In this document: in pieces, positions 12,343 to 24,135 of the stretch
Layout: each line of letters starts with the position of its first letter
Position numbering within the stretch: position 1 is the stretch's first letter
NCBI GenBank assembly: GCA_022575985.1
Contig: JAKSXM010000137.1
Location: forward strand, 22,338,001-22,402,000
Length of the DNA: 64,000 nt
Source of the DNA: Anagrus nilaparvatae
Lineage: Eukaryota > Arthropoda > Insecta > Hymenoptera > Mymaridae
Direction: 5' to 3'
Translations under genes and position numbers: made by a program
Notes under the pieces: generated by a model
What the model was told of the DNA's origin: nothing
The model's database searches: none
Seen by the model: only the letters and a program-made list of their open reading frames with translations

Positions 12343-14463
12343 GCTGCATAATTAAAGGTGCCGTGTAAAATCTAGTAAAAACTCTAAGGGATTGATAGTT
12401 TTACAGCAGGTTGTATTTGAATACCAGAATTTTACAAATCTTTAACCTAAAAAATATATTTTGTGCTTGCAAGCTCCCACATCTATACAACTAAAGGCTA
12501 GTGCAATAAAATAAAATAAAATACAAATTTATAAGGTAAGGATTTGCAGAAAATCTGAGATACATTTGACTCAATACTGTATCCTTTAATTCAAGTTCTT
12601 CGAAACCCAGAGGAAACTCCAAATATATAACAAATAGCAATTGTTAGCGCTAAATCAAAATTGCATTCTATTCTAAATAGCCGTATGCAAACAAAGTATC
12701 ATTAAGGGTATGGAAATCAAAATGAAACTGCAATACAATTCTCTGCATTGTGTGGTCTATACGTAGACGCAAAATATGTTACGGAAAATTAAACAACTGG
12801 AATAAATAATATTACATATACTAAGAAATTTATTTTAATTAAATTTCGAAAATAAATTTTATTCAAAAACAATTTTAGTTAAAAAAATAAAAATTTTACA
12901 AAATATTTATTTTATATTAATATTAAAAAGAATTTTAATTAAAATAGAAACCTAAATTATTCAAGCACTTAAATTTAAAATAAAAAAATAATAATAAAAA
13001 AAATAAACTTGGAGTTAAATTTTTATATATATAAATTAAAAGTTATTCAATTTTCATTAGCGTTTGTGTAATTAAAATTTCACAAAAGCTTAAAAAAAAA
13101 AGACTTTATGTATAAAAAAGTATAAAATGCATTAGATAGAACGAAAAAAAGCAAGCTTTTCATTAAACAGCTTTTCATTACGTATTAACTATAAAACTCG
13201 AGCACATGCATGTAACTTCCAAATAGCGATTCATGAATGTTTACAGAAGTTAAAACAGAATACATCTATTTAAGTTTTATATATAAAAAAATTTACTGTT
13301 CTTTATTTATATAATGTAATAATGTCTTTTATTTTAATAATAATACAGGACATTTTATAATAGAGATTTTTTTTTAATTTATACATTTAATTTGATAAAT
13401 AAGATATAAAATAATATTTTAAAATACTTTTTTTGACATTTGGTAGTTTAAGTAATGGATTTTTTTTTTAAATTGAAACTTTAACTTTAATTCGACATTA
13501 GAAATAAAAGACTTTTCAATTGAGTTGTTTTTCTCGTTTAATATTTAAGATTATTTTTCTCAAGGGACCTAGAAATTTATACTATTGCACTTTAGTATTT
13601 TTCATGGTTCTAGAGAGTTAGACAAATTTATATTGTAAATAACTGAATTGCTGTAAATAATTTGTTGATCATTAGTAAATTTATACCCAAATACTTGTTA
13701 TAAATATAAAGATTGGAAACTGAGGCATTTTTTACGAACCTAAAATCAGTATAAAATTTTTCTAAAAAAAGCATTTTCTTTTATTATTTACAGGATAAAA
13801 TTTTATTAGAATTCAATACAATATCAGATAAAATTTTTAGAAAAACAATTATTTTATTTTATACTTTTTTATTTCTAACCCAATATTCCAACTTTTAAAT
13901 TTGAAAAATATACGAGATAATAAAGAATAATCCAATATGAATATTGAACATATTTTTTTTTATTTTAACAATATTGTCAATTGCATATATGCAATTTGCA
14001 AATAGTTATTATTTCACATTTCTACAATGCTAGATACACAATGTGTATATCTAAAATATATACTTTTACAAACCTTGAATAATAAAATCCTGTTTTCTCT
14101 TTTTTCTTTATACCAATTTTCCAATTTTACTCTATTTGTTTTTATTTCTGTTCATAAAAAGTTTTATTAAGTAATAAATGTTATTCATATTTACGTAAAG
14201 TAAATTTTTGTAACCAGTATCAAGGTTCTAATGAAATTGTTTATCACCATGAGTAAAATCTTGTGAATGAATTTTACTTGCACTTTGCACATATACATTA
14301 TGACGCTAGTTTTTACAGTAGATTAATAAAAATTTTGTACTAAAATTTTTCTCGAAAGAGAAAAGAGATCTCGAGGATATATAAGATGAACAAGATGTCA
14401 ATTATTTCAATGATTTTAACTATATATATATACTCTAGTCAAATTCGATAATGAGGGACTTAC
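12343..14463. other. gene-free AT-rich tract
   Basis: AT-rich spacer with homopolymer runs; no supported exon, RNA gene or inverted-repeat element was seen. Confidence 0.5.
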
Positions 14464-14582
14464 TACAATTGAGCGATGGATGCCTGCGATTGAACGTTAC
14501 GTTGCGCAGAAATAAATTCCTCATGTCAAAAAATTACTGCGCAACGTAGCGTTCAATCACAAGCGTCAATCGTTCAATTGTA
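14464..14582. mobile_element. 119 bp palindromic element
   Basis: The left arm TACAATTGAGCGATGGATGC continues to GTTACGTTGCGCAG. The right arm is its inverted counterpart from CTGCGCAACGTAGC to CAATTGTA. The loop is only about 20 bases. The arms are noticeably GC-richer than the surrounding DNA. It ends 12 bp before the next mobile element, so one probably inserted beside the other. There is no coding capacity. Confidence 0.75.
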
Positions 14583-14594
14583 GAATGTTTCTTA

Positions 14595-15448
14595 TACTCC
14601 AGTCAAAATACGGGTTTGGTTGTATTTTCACTGGCGAACACGAGATTTGCTCTACTACATATTTGCAATTTGAGCGCTCAGATTGGCACCATACGGGTTT
14701 TTTGGGTCGCTGATCAAGAATTTTGACTCCTTTTTCATAAATAATCAATATTTCACCCTTAAATTGGCTAAAACTACCCCCCCAAGGGGGTGTTTTTGCT
14801 ATTTTCGCACTTTGAGCATCCAGGATATATCCATATAATTTCCTGTATTTCTTATCATTGTAAAGCACTGTTTGTACAATATTTTACATTAATAAATGAT
14901 TTTATTGAGTATGCATTATATAAAAAAAAAAGAAAATTTTAAGTTTCATTTATTCATTTTTTCCTTCGTTATAATAATTTATTTTTCAGGTAAGTTTATT
15001 TTTTACTTTTAGGGGTAGTTGTAGCTATTTTAAGGGTGAAATTTTGATTATCTAAGAAAAAAAGTCGAAATTCTTGATTAGCGACCCAAAAAACCTATAT
15101 GGACATATCTTGGTTGCTCAAAGTGCTAAAATAGAAAAACACCCCTTTGGGGGGGGGGAGTTTTAGCCAATTTAGGGGTGAAATATTTATTATTTATGAA
15201 AAAGGAGTCGAAATTCTTGATCAGCGACCCAAAAAACCCGTATGGTGCCAATCTGAGCGCTCAAATTGCAAATATGTAAAAAAAACCCCTTTTTAGGGGT
15301 AGTTTTTGCAAATTTAAGGGTGAAGTCCCAATTTCTCTGTCAAATGACCCCAATTTTCGTGTTCAGCGACCCAAAAAACCTATAGTAGAGCAAATCTCGT
15401 GTTCGCCAGTGAAAATACAACCCCCCCCCCCATATTTTGACTGGAGTA
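14595..15448. mobile_element. CTCCAGTC-family fold-back element, copy 2 (best preserved)
   Basis: The ends are TACTCCAGTCAAAATACGGG and CATATTTTGACTGGAGTA, followed inward by matching 'tattttcactggcgaacac' blocks. TTA lies on both flanks (14592-14594, 15449-15451), suggesting a TTA or TA target duplication. Copies of the internal module are in opposite orientation on either side of a central spacer at about 14880-15000. On the right side GCGACCC recurs at 15081, 15224 and 15366 (spacing 143 and 142). A C-run sits just inside the right terminus. Short open frames here are by-products of the repeat. Confidence 0.88.
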
Positions 15449-18400
15449 TTAGTCTAAAATCGGGTCGCTGGGACCTGATTCAGCATTCATATCACAGTGA
15501 TATAAGCAGAGCCTTACCATCCACAATATCTGGTACTGCGCATGCGCAAACAAATGTTTTTAGAAATGGTAGTACTTTTTGCGATACAGTTTGGTTATAA
15601 AAGTCAATATTTTATTAAAAGTTAGTATTTTTTTTGTTTTTCACAAGTGAGTAAACATTTATCGTAACCATCGCATAATATGTTATAGATGATATAAATG
15701 CCGAATCTAGGCCCTGAATATAAATTCGGGGTGTAAAGTGGCTGGAAATTAAGGGAACCATCTTAAATCAGCAAAAACTATATGTTTTTAAATATTTTTT
15801 GCTTTGTATCAGAAGTGGAGCCAAAATTATATAATAAACTGCATTCTTTGAAGAAAAAGTAAGAAAATATTGAAATTTAATTGTAACAGATCCCAACCAA
15901 GGTATAAAGGTGAATTATAGAGAATAAAAACTACCGCTGGAGTAAATTAAAATAGCGTTGTGCAACGCTACTGAGATTTTTTGATATTCTAAAAATATAT
16001 TTTAAAAAATATTCGATACGTATTTTTTAATTTTCTTACAAATTAAAAATGATGGAGTAATTAATAATTAAAGTATTAAGTAGCAAAAATACTGGTAGTG
16101 GGGAGAACTGTGACGCCACAATCTATGAAACGCAATCGCATCAATTCAAAAGCATAGGGAATCTGGATTGTGACGATATGCGTAATTGAATGAACTCAGG
16201 TAAACATTGTTTAAATGAAAAATAAAAAAATATGTATCTAATATTTTTTATAAACTGCAAAACCAACCAAATGTAATTTCAAAATTGTTTTAATGGAACA
16301 ACTCTATTGAAAAAAGAAGATTTAATTACAGGTTAATATAATGTAAGGTTATGGGCCCAACGCCTTATTTTTTACATTGTTGAAAAAATAAAAAGAATTT
16401 TTTGTAGATAATAAAGCATATTAGGTGTAAATCATTAAAAGGTATTCTTTAATTAATGAAAAACTGCGTAGTAAAGTAATGTTCTTTAAGTGATGTCAGA
16501 AATGCTGAATTCAAACAAATATAAGTGCTTGTAAGTTTTGTAGTATTAAATGGAATTTATGTTATGCAGTTGTTCGAAGAAACTATAACATGAATACATT
16601 AAATTCAAAGTTATATTTTGGTAAAATATGCAGATTTTTTGTAATTTTAGTTTTCAACATTGTATAAATTAGATTGTTTTAATTAAATTAAATAGATAAT
16701 GCATAAATAATTAATCAAAAAATTGAAAATTAATATTTTTAAAATTTTACTATTTTTTAAAATAATAAAAGAAAAATTACTCTATTTTTCGTAATTTTCT
16801 TTAAATAACATGAATATAAACACGTAAACTATATAGATATATGACTTTCCGTAATTTCCGTTTTCTCTGACACTTCTATTAGAATTCAAACAACAGCAGA
16901 AGATCTCATTTTCTTTACTACATAGAGTGCTGCACTCTTAATTAAGTCTGAAAGATCACATATATGTTCATGTATAAATGTATGTGTGTATTTCATCTAT
17001 CTTTTATTCATACATACATATGAGTATATAATATATAGCTGCTTTTGCAAACGTCATTCGTGCAATAAAAAAAAAGTAGTTATGGAAATTGTATGGAGTT
17101 GATATTAGTTTTTATTAAAAAACTTAGAAAATGTATTAAAAGTATTATTGGTAATCAAAATCAAAAAAATCAAGATCTTATACAAATTACTTTTTTATAA
17201 TTTACAAATATTTAGTTTTTCAATCAATATTTATTTTTATTTTTAAAATTTATTCTTTTATAGAAAACAAAACTTATTTATTTACTGAATTTTATTACAA
17301 AGTAAATTGATCCTGTTATAATAGACATTAATTAACTACTGATAATTCAAAAATCAATCTAAATAATTAATTTCAGTATTTTTTTTTAAAATGTTTTAAT
17401 GATTTAAGTTTTTTTTTCCAGTCAATAGTATTGAATTTTTGTTTTTCAATAAACTTCAGCAAACTTACTTTGTCGTATCAGTGATTGACTAACTTTTTAA
17501 TATTTTATTTTTTCTTGATTTTCAGATTATAAAATATACAAATAAAAATGAAAAAATTTTCATAAATTCTATTTTTAGTCAATCGTATGATTCTAGGCTA
17601 AGGTTTTTTAAGTTTCAAAATATTTTTATGCAAGTACCTGGGATCATAGAATCAAAATAATTTATTGAAAGAGTATAAAAGCTCAGTAAATAGAACAGGA
17701 ATACTTTTTTCAGAAGGATATATAGGTATTACTTAATAAAATTTATTTAAGTCTTTTTCCAAGAATAGAAAAGCTTTATTAATTTGCAGAAAAATGTAAG
17801 AAAATTCGTTAAAGAAAATGTCAACAATTTAACTCAAAGAAAATTATTTTCTGAAATAAATTTTCTTTGTATTTTTTTTAATTAATTGACATCATCTGCT
17901 TTCAAAAAATATTTTATACTTTTTTTAACAATCAATGCACGAATGCCTTGAATTTTCATTTATTTCCTAATTTTAAAAGTTCGTAAATATTTTTTTTTTC
18001 ATAAAATAATTTTTTTTTAATTTAAAACAAAAACATAAACTATTGTATTTTATTATTGGTGCAAAAGTTTAGTCACGAAAAAGTTTGTTTTTTATAATAT
18101 AGGCTTTTTTTAATACCATATATTTTCTACTATATATATATATATATCCTTACATTACAACAGGAACTATAGGTCAATGACTGTTAAAATGTATTATATA
18201 TATATTTACTGCAGTTAACGATTTGCGTGTTTTTCCTTCATGAACTATACGGAATTGCATTTATATATATTTGTAAGTTTTTAAATAAGTATATATTAAG
18301 GTTCTACGAATTTAAAAAAAATCTAAAAATCATCAGATTTAAGGATTTTAGAGTTACCAGGGTATAAGATTCAAAAAATTCAAATTCTTCCACTTTTTAT

Positions 18401-19440
18401 TTAGGGTGAGAAACATACAGAACCTCATAAAACTAAAAATTCTTGTATTAAATAGAATCCAATATTCTTAACTTCAATACATAAATTAAAAATTTTACTA
18501 ATACTAATATCAGTAAAATAGCAATTTATCTAAAATAAGTGTCACTCTAATATATACCAAGAAGAATACAGCAAAATATTTATACGTTCTAAAAAAAAAA
18601 ACTCCTGACAATAATTATCTAAAAATAGAAGCCTCAATAAATACTCACTGTCTGTGTAAATACCATTGGAGGGTTAAATTAATATACGTGAACTATTTCA
18701 ATTATTAAACTATATAGATAAATATAGTTATTTTTTGATCATTATTATTATTAATAAAAAAAATATCATGAAAAAATTTAATTATTTGTTAAAAAAAGTT
18801 TTTTTTTCAGATTTTTTGAAAGATTGTGCTTTTCTGTAATTATTAAGTTGTATCAAAGTAATTTTTTTGTTTAAATTAGTTTAGTACTTTTTTTTTGCAC
18901 GTTTATTATTCATAACATATTTTTTTTTTTTAATATGATATTTAAAAAAAAAAAAAGGAGGCTAACGATGGCAAAAGTTCTAATGAAATTTATTCAGAAT
19001 ATGAATTCAATTTTAGTTAAAAACAAGTTTTCGTCAGCATATATATACGTATATATAAAAGCGTTATGTAATTTTACTCATATTATAATATTTGTGTAAT
19101 TCATCCAGACGTACATGAGCGAATTTCAAAATATTGTTAATGAAGTACCCTTTAAATCTAGGAGTAACTAGATTTATTTTTTTAAACAGTTTTTAAAAAT
19201 ATGAAGCCATGATGGTAACTAGGAGTGTGTGCTTACTGAAAATTCGAGTCGGGTACACCAAGGTTCGGACTTTTTTCAGATAGGGTTAGCTTTGATCGAG
19301 GCTCGAATTGAGGTCTGTAGGTTTAGAATGAGTCAAAAATTTCTTTAGCTTCAAATCCGAAAACCCAAAAAAAACATAATTTTTTACTCGGATACCCAAT
19401 ATTTTGGGTAACTGCACGTTACTTGTTGTGAAAATAGCAA
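15449..19440. other. gene-free tract with one promoter-like site
   Basis: No supported coding exon. It contains the NRF1-type palindrome and TATA-like site at 15537-15603, a TA dinucleotide run near 18133-18148, and a more mixed stretch at 19200-19330 with no readable frame. The rest is AT-rich spacer. Confidence 0.5.
15537..15603 (+). promoter_or_regulatory. NRF1/Ewg-type palindrome plus TATA-like box
   Basis: TGCGCATGCGCA at 15537-15548 is a perfect 12-base palindrome identical to the core consensus for NRF-1 and its insect counterpart Erect wing. TATAAAAG follows at 15596-15603 on the plus strand, and a donor-like GTGAGT lies at about 15646. Such a site is unexpected in very AT-rich spacer. 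No protein-coding exon downstream could be linked to it, so an actual transcript is only a possibility. Confidence 0.35.
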
Positions 19441-19459
19441 TGGTATATTACGACATTTT

Positions 19460-19555
19460 ACCAGAAAAATAAAGAATGGACCAAATCTACATAAATTATC
19501 ATCCGTGAAACTGTAATTTGGCGCATTATTTTTTTATGTATTATCTTTTCTGGAT
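19460..19555. repeat. degenerate inverted-repeat element related to 20290-20400
   Basis: CCAGAAAAATAAAGAATGGA and CCAAATC on the left are mirrored by AATTTGG and ATCTTTTCTGG on the right. The left arm closely resembles that of the inverted-repeat element at 20290-20400. The right arm is eroded by a T-run. Confidence 0.45.
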
Positions 19556-20289
19556 AATACGTGATTTATGGTCACTGAAAAGAGAAATTTTTATTATAAA
19601 TTGATTATTAATATATTAATATTTGTGAAATAAGCTCATATAAGTTCTTCCATTACCTCATTTGTGTGAAAATTTATTATATATACGTATACATTTATAC
19701 ATTAACAAAACTGTCCAGTAAACTTTTATTACCAATTTTCTTATTCAACGTACATTTAAATAAAATTATTTAACATTATATGCAATTTTACTGGGTAATA
19801 AAAATAGTACTTTTATTAAAATATATTTTACTATAATTATGTATATGCATGTATGAGCAATTTCATACTAAAATTAATAGAATAATTAAGAGTTGGTGAC
19901 CCATTTGTTTTTAACAAGTTTTAGTCTAATCTGTACCTTATTTCATCAAATATTTTAACAATTCTAATTTTATCTAAAGTAAAAACTACTTTTAGAAGAA
20001 TTTAACGAAAAATTTAAAATTTGCAATAATAAATTCAAATTAGTAATAAAAATATGAAACCTCAATCAAAATTCAAGTTAACAAAAATTTTCCTAGATCG
20101 TTTTAAATTTACCTAAGCCTCCTGAAAGCTCAATACCACTTTTCCAAAAGCTTAAAACATTTAGGAACACTTTAAATATAATTTGAAATTTGATTTTCTT
20201 GTCGCGGCCAGAAAGCACGTATTTCCCGGCCGTTACGTGACCGGAAAAGACTTGTTTTCTCGCCACTGACGAAGAAAAATCGCATACGA

Positions 20290-20400
20290 CCCTTGTCCAT
20301 AAATAAAGAATGACCTAAATCCCAGTTTACCAACTTCAGCTTCACATCGAATGCTAATTTACGTGTGATTTGGGCCATTCTTTACTTTTCTGGACACGGG
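20290..20400. mobile_element. 111 bp MITE-like inverted repeat
   Basis: The left arm starts CCCTTGTCCATAAATAAAGA and continues ATGACCTAAATC. The right arm, read on the opposite strand, is CCCGTGTCCAGAAAAGTAAA continuing GAATGGCCCAAATC. The arms of about 33 bases match with a handful of differences. A GC-rich stretch at 20203-20270 just upstream may belong to a larger element. Confidence 0.6.
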
Positions 20401-22424
20401 CTCGTAATATACTATTACATACCTAATAATATATACAATGTTTAATAATTAAAAGATTTGTTACTATTAAACTTGATAATTGAAATAGAATCACTCATTA
20501 GCTGTATAAAAATATTAAATTTCAATCTAAAAAAAAAAATTTTTTTTTCTGTAATTAAATTTCAAAGTATATTACTTGAATATTCACGAGAATATTCAGT
20601 GCAAAATTTCATTCACATAGTAAATATAATATTATTACGTATATATACATATATATACACATATTTTTTTTTGAATATATGCAATTCTTTTAAAAAAAAA
20701 CTACTCACGTAATAATGTCAACTCATCATCAAAGTAAAAAAATGTAAAAATAAAATCTGGAATTTCAGAAAATGTAATTTGTATACATTTTGACAGAGCA
20801 TAATATTTAAACTTTAATTGAAATATATAGTAAATTTTCTAAATTTCGGTTTTTTTCCATCATAATTTAGATTGATCACCAATAAATTATTATATTTATA
20901 AAATTGAATGTTTATACATTGAGGTCACGAATATATGAAGTTAACTTACAATAGACAAATATGTATGTATATATATATATATAATAGTTATATATATTCA
21001 TTGAAATGCAAATGCTATTAACAATCGATTTAGTAAATATATGCAAGTAGTCAACAAATGTATGCATTGAAAGAAAGATTTTTGTTATTAGTATATTGTT
21101 TACTTTTTGTTATATTTTAATGAAATACAATTAATTTTGCGTCAATCAAATCATTAATTATTATTTAATTTTCTATTAATACTATAGTCAATTTATATAA
21201 TGTAACGTTGAATATTATTAAAGTTTTTATATTTTAAATAAATTTTAATGTTAAATTATGTTTAAATTTATGTTTTTTTAAATTATCAACTAAAATTTTA
21301 ATATAGCTACGCGACTGAAAAAAAGGTTTTTAAAATTTTCAACTTGGAAACTTTTGTTAATATGTATAACAAGTAGCCATGAGCTTTAAAATCATCCAGT
21401 GGTTGAAGAACACTTTTCCCAACCTAAAATTTTTCTAAGAACAATTTTTCCACAATATCAAATTTCCGATCGAGTTTGAGAAAAAATGAATGACCCTTTG
21501 AAAAAATAGCTTGGGAAAATGTAATCCAACCACGTGTTTACACGGGTTCTAACGGCGATTACTTAGGCTGAAGAGTTATTTCGATAAATTTGATATCATT
21601 TTTAGAACATTCTTAGTTATTTTACGACTCCAAAAGTATTTGTTGAAAATCAAACTCCTTAAAAAAATAAATTTTTAAAATTCGACCCTCCTCAAGGAAC
21701 TTACCATGTCAAGGGACCAGCAATGTTAAAAACATCCGAAAATTTTAAATGGCCGAATATGAATCGAACCCGGTAAATCATATACATAAAATATTTTTAT
21801 AAATTTAATTTTAAATAAATTTTTTTCAAGGATTTTTGGATAAACTTTTTTATTTCAAAAATTTTATGCATATATGTACTCGAAATCAGTTAATGATTAA
21901 TTTATTTTTGTTTTATTGATATAGAAATTTTTCTCGAAAGTGAAATGACTTTTAAACATTATAAATAGAAGACTCATATATTCAATATTTGGAATTGATA
22001 ATTTATTTTCAAAGATGTTTATAAATAATTAACCGTATACTTCTTGTTACTTTATGAATTGCATTTTTTGAGTTGTACAATATCGACGAATTTTTTTTAA
22101 GGGAAAAAAGAGTCCCTTCGCTCCAACTTAAAGCTTAGAAAAAATAGACTAAAAAATAGTAGAAAGCTCTTAACTTAAAAGGAGTAACACAAATTATTAA
22201 AGTTCTAGATTATATTTCATATCATATTATAAAATTTTATACGACTTTATGTTATAAGTATGTAGGTATATTTTGTACAATTTAATTTATATATTGATAT
22301 TTAGAGTGGAAATAATTGCCATGGTTCAATATGCCTTTTATTTGCTTTTTTCCCCTCTTCACCCTTCTCAGTCTGGGTCTTTTTCTTTTTTTTCAAGCTC
22401 CTCGGTGTTCGGAGGTGAGTGCCT
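20401..22424. other. gene-free AT-rich tract
   Basis: Spacer with TA-rich microsatellite patches near 20640-20660 and 20962-20985. No splice-bounded exon. A T-loop-like GTTCGATTC on the minus strand near 21765 does not sit in a foldable tRNA. Confidence 0.5.
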
Positions 22425-23179
22425 TTTCCTTAAATTAGCCAAAACTACCCTTAAAGGTGGTGTTTTCGCAACTTTCACTTTAGTCCTCCAAGATTTGGTC
22501 TATTATGGTTTTTTGGATCGCTGATCACGAAAATCGCGGTCTTTTCAATTAAAAATTAGGTCTTCACCCTTAAATGTTTTATCATTTAAAAAATTATTTA
22601 CAAATTACAAAAAAATTATTTTGCATAGAAATTTTTTATTATGCTTAAAAAACCCCTTTAAGGGCTGTTTATTATGATCAGCGACCTAAAAAACCCTATT
22701 AGGCCAAATCTTGGAGAGCTAAAACGAAAGTAGCGAAAACAGCCCTTTTAGGGGTAGTTTTGGCTAATATAAGGGTGAAGAGTTAAGTTTTAATTGAAAA
22801 CACATCAATTTTTGTGATTAGCGACCCAAAAAACCCTATTAGATCGAATCTTGGAGGGCTAGAGCGAAAGTACCGAAAACACCCCTTTTAGGGATAGTTT
22901 TGGCCAATTTAAGGCTGAAAGGGTAATTTTTCATAATTATAACTTCAATTTTCATGATCAGCGACACAAAAAACCCTTATTAGACCAAATCTTGGAGGGC
23001 TAGAGCGAAAGTTGCGAAAACAACCCTTTTATGGGTAGTTTTAGCTAATTTAAGGGTCAAGCCTCAATTTCTCATAGAAAAGACCGATTTTCGGGTTCAG
23101 CGACCCAAGAAACCTAAAGTAGACCAAATCTAGTAGTGGCCACAAACAATACCACCAAAACCGTGATTTGACTGGAGTA
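22425..23179. mobile_element. CTCCAGTC-family fold-back element, copy 3 (left end lost)
   Basis: The right terminus GATTTGACTGGAGTA is intact; the left terminus is not recognisable. One left-oriented module (GGATCGCTGATCA near 22507) is followed by four right-oriented modules with GCGACC-type motifs at 22681, 22821, 22961 and 23100, spaced 140, 140 and 139 bp. This is the clearest tandem array in the family. There is no coding capacity. Confidence 0.82.
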
Positions 23180-23504
23180 TAATAGGTGTGCATGACGGTT
23201 AATTGATTCATGACTGGCAATAAACCCCACGTAGGGGAAAAGCCATAAAAATTTAACATGACAAATTTAAATCAGGATACGAGTAGGTAGAAGTAAGGTA
23301 TCAATGGAAAACTTCAAGCTGCAAGTTTATGATCGATAGTAATTTTAGGCATCTCTTATATTTCTATTAAGAAGCTACTTCTCTTATGAGAAAATTTTTT
23401 ATACAATATAACCAAGTACTCATTTAAAAAAAATTTTTTTTAATTTTCAATTACTGAATATATCTATTGGTCATGAACAACTAACGATCAAAACAGTGGG
23501 TGAC

Positions 23505-24135
23505 TGGCCATAAAAAAGATTTTGAAGGTTTCATCCATTTTCCAAAGGCCAGTTTTAAGTAATTAACGCTACATTGCCAAAAATAATCAAAAAAATAAAA
23601 TTTTTTGAATAATATTAAAAATATTGAGTAAGCGAAAATTTGAGATCCTTCTCAGGTTTTCTGGGTCACCGATGACCATTCTGAAATCAGATTTTTCAAA
23701 TTCAAAATTGCAGACTCGTTATTCCAGATTTCTAGCCTCGAAACCGGCAAACTAAGCTATTTCAATTACTTTAAAAATGAATTACAGTTTTTTGAGTCGT
23801 TAATCACTATTACAATATGAGATTTTTGATCAAATAAAGCCTGTAAATGTATACACTAAAATTTTTTGAGATAGCTTAAATTACCTATTTTGAGGTTGGA
23901 AACTGAAAAATAAAGGATTTAGAGTCCGCTATTTTGAATTTAAAGATCCGATTTCAGAATCTTCATCAGCGACCCCGAAAACTTAAGGAGTATATCAAAA
24001 TTGGTCATAATCAATAATAGTTTTCAAAACATTGTATTCTTTTAGTTATTTTGGGTGATGTAACGTTAATTACTCAAAACTAACCATTGGAAAATGGATG
24101 AATCTTTCAGATTCGTTTTTAGCGACCAAAAATAC
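23505..24135. mobile_element. ~630 bp long imperfect palindrome
   Basis: Left-arm sequence around 23530-23590, including TTTCATCCATTTTCCAA and AGTAATTAACG, is repeated in inverse orientation around 24045-24110. The inner arms also match: a GGTTTTCTGGGTCACCGATGA block near 23660 corresponds inversely to TCATCAGCGACCCCGAAAAC near 23965. The fold-back therefore spans almost the whole element. It shares the GGGTC-GCTGAT motif with the CTCCAGTC family but not its termini. Confidence 0.7.

Noticed and set aside
14566..15600. Open frames near 14.6-15.6 kb that look proline- and tryptophan-containing
   Set aside because: They fall in the inverted-repeat element and its flank, and similar sequence recurs in several non-coding copies.
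21755..21785. GTTCGATTC on the minus strand resembling a tRNA T-loop/B-box
   Set aside because: The flanking bases do not form a T-stem, and no A-box, anticodon arm or acceptor stem is present at the right distances.
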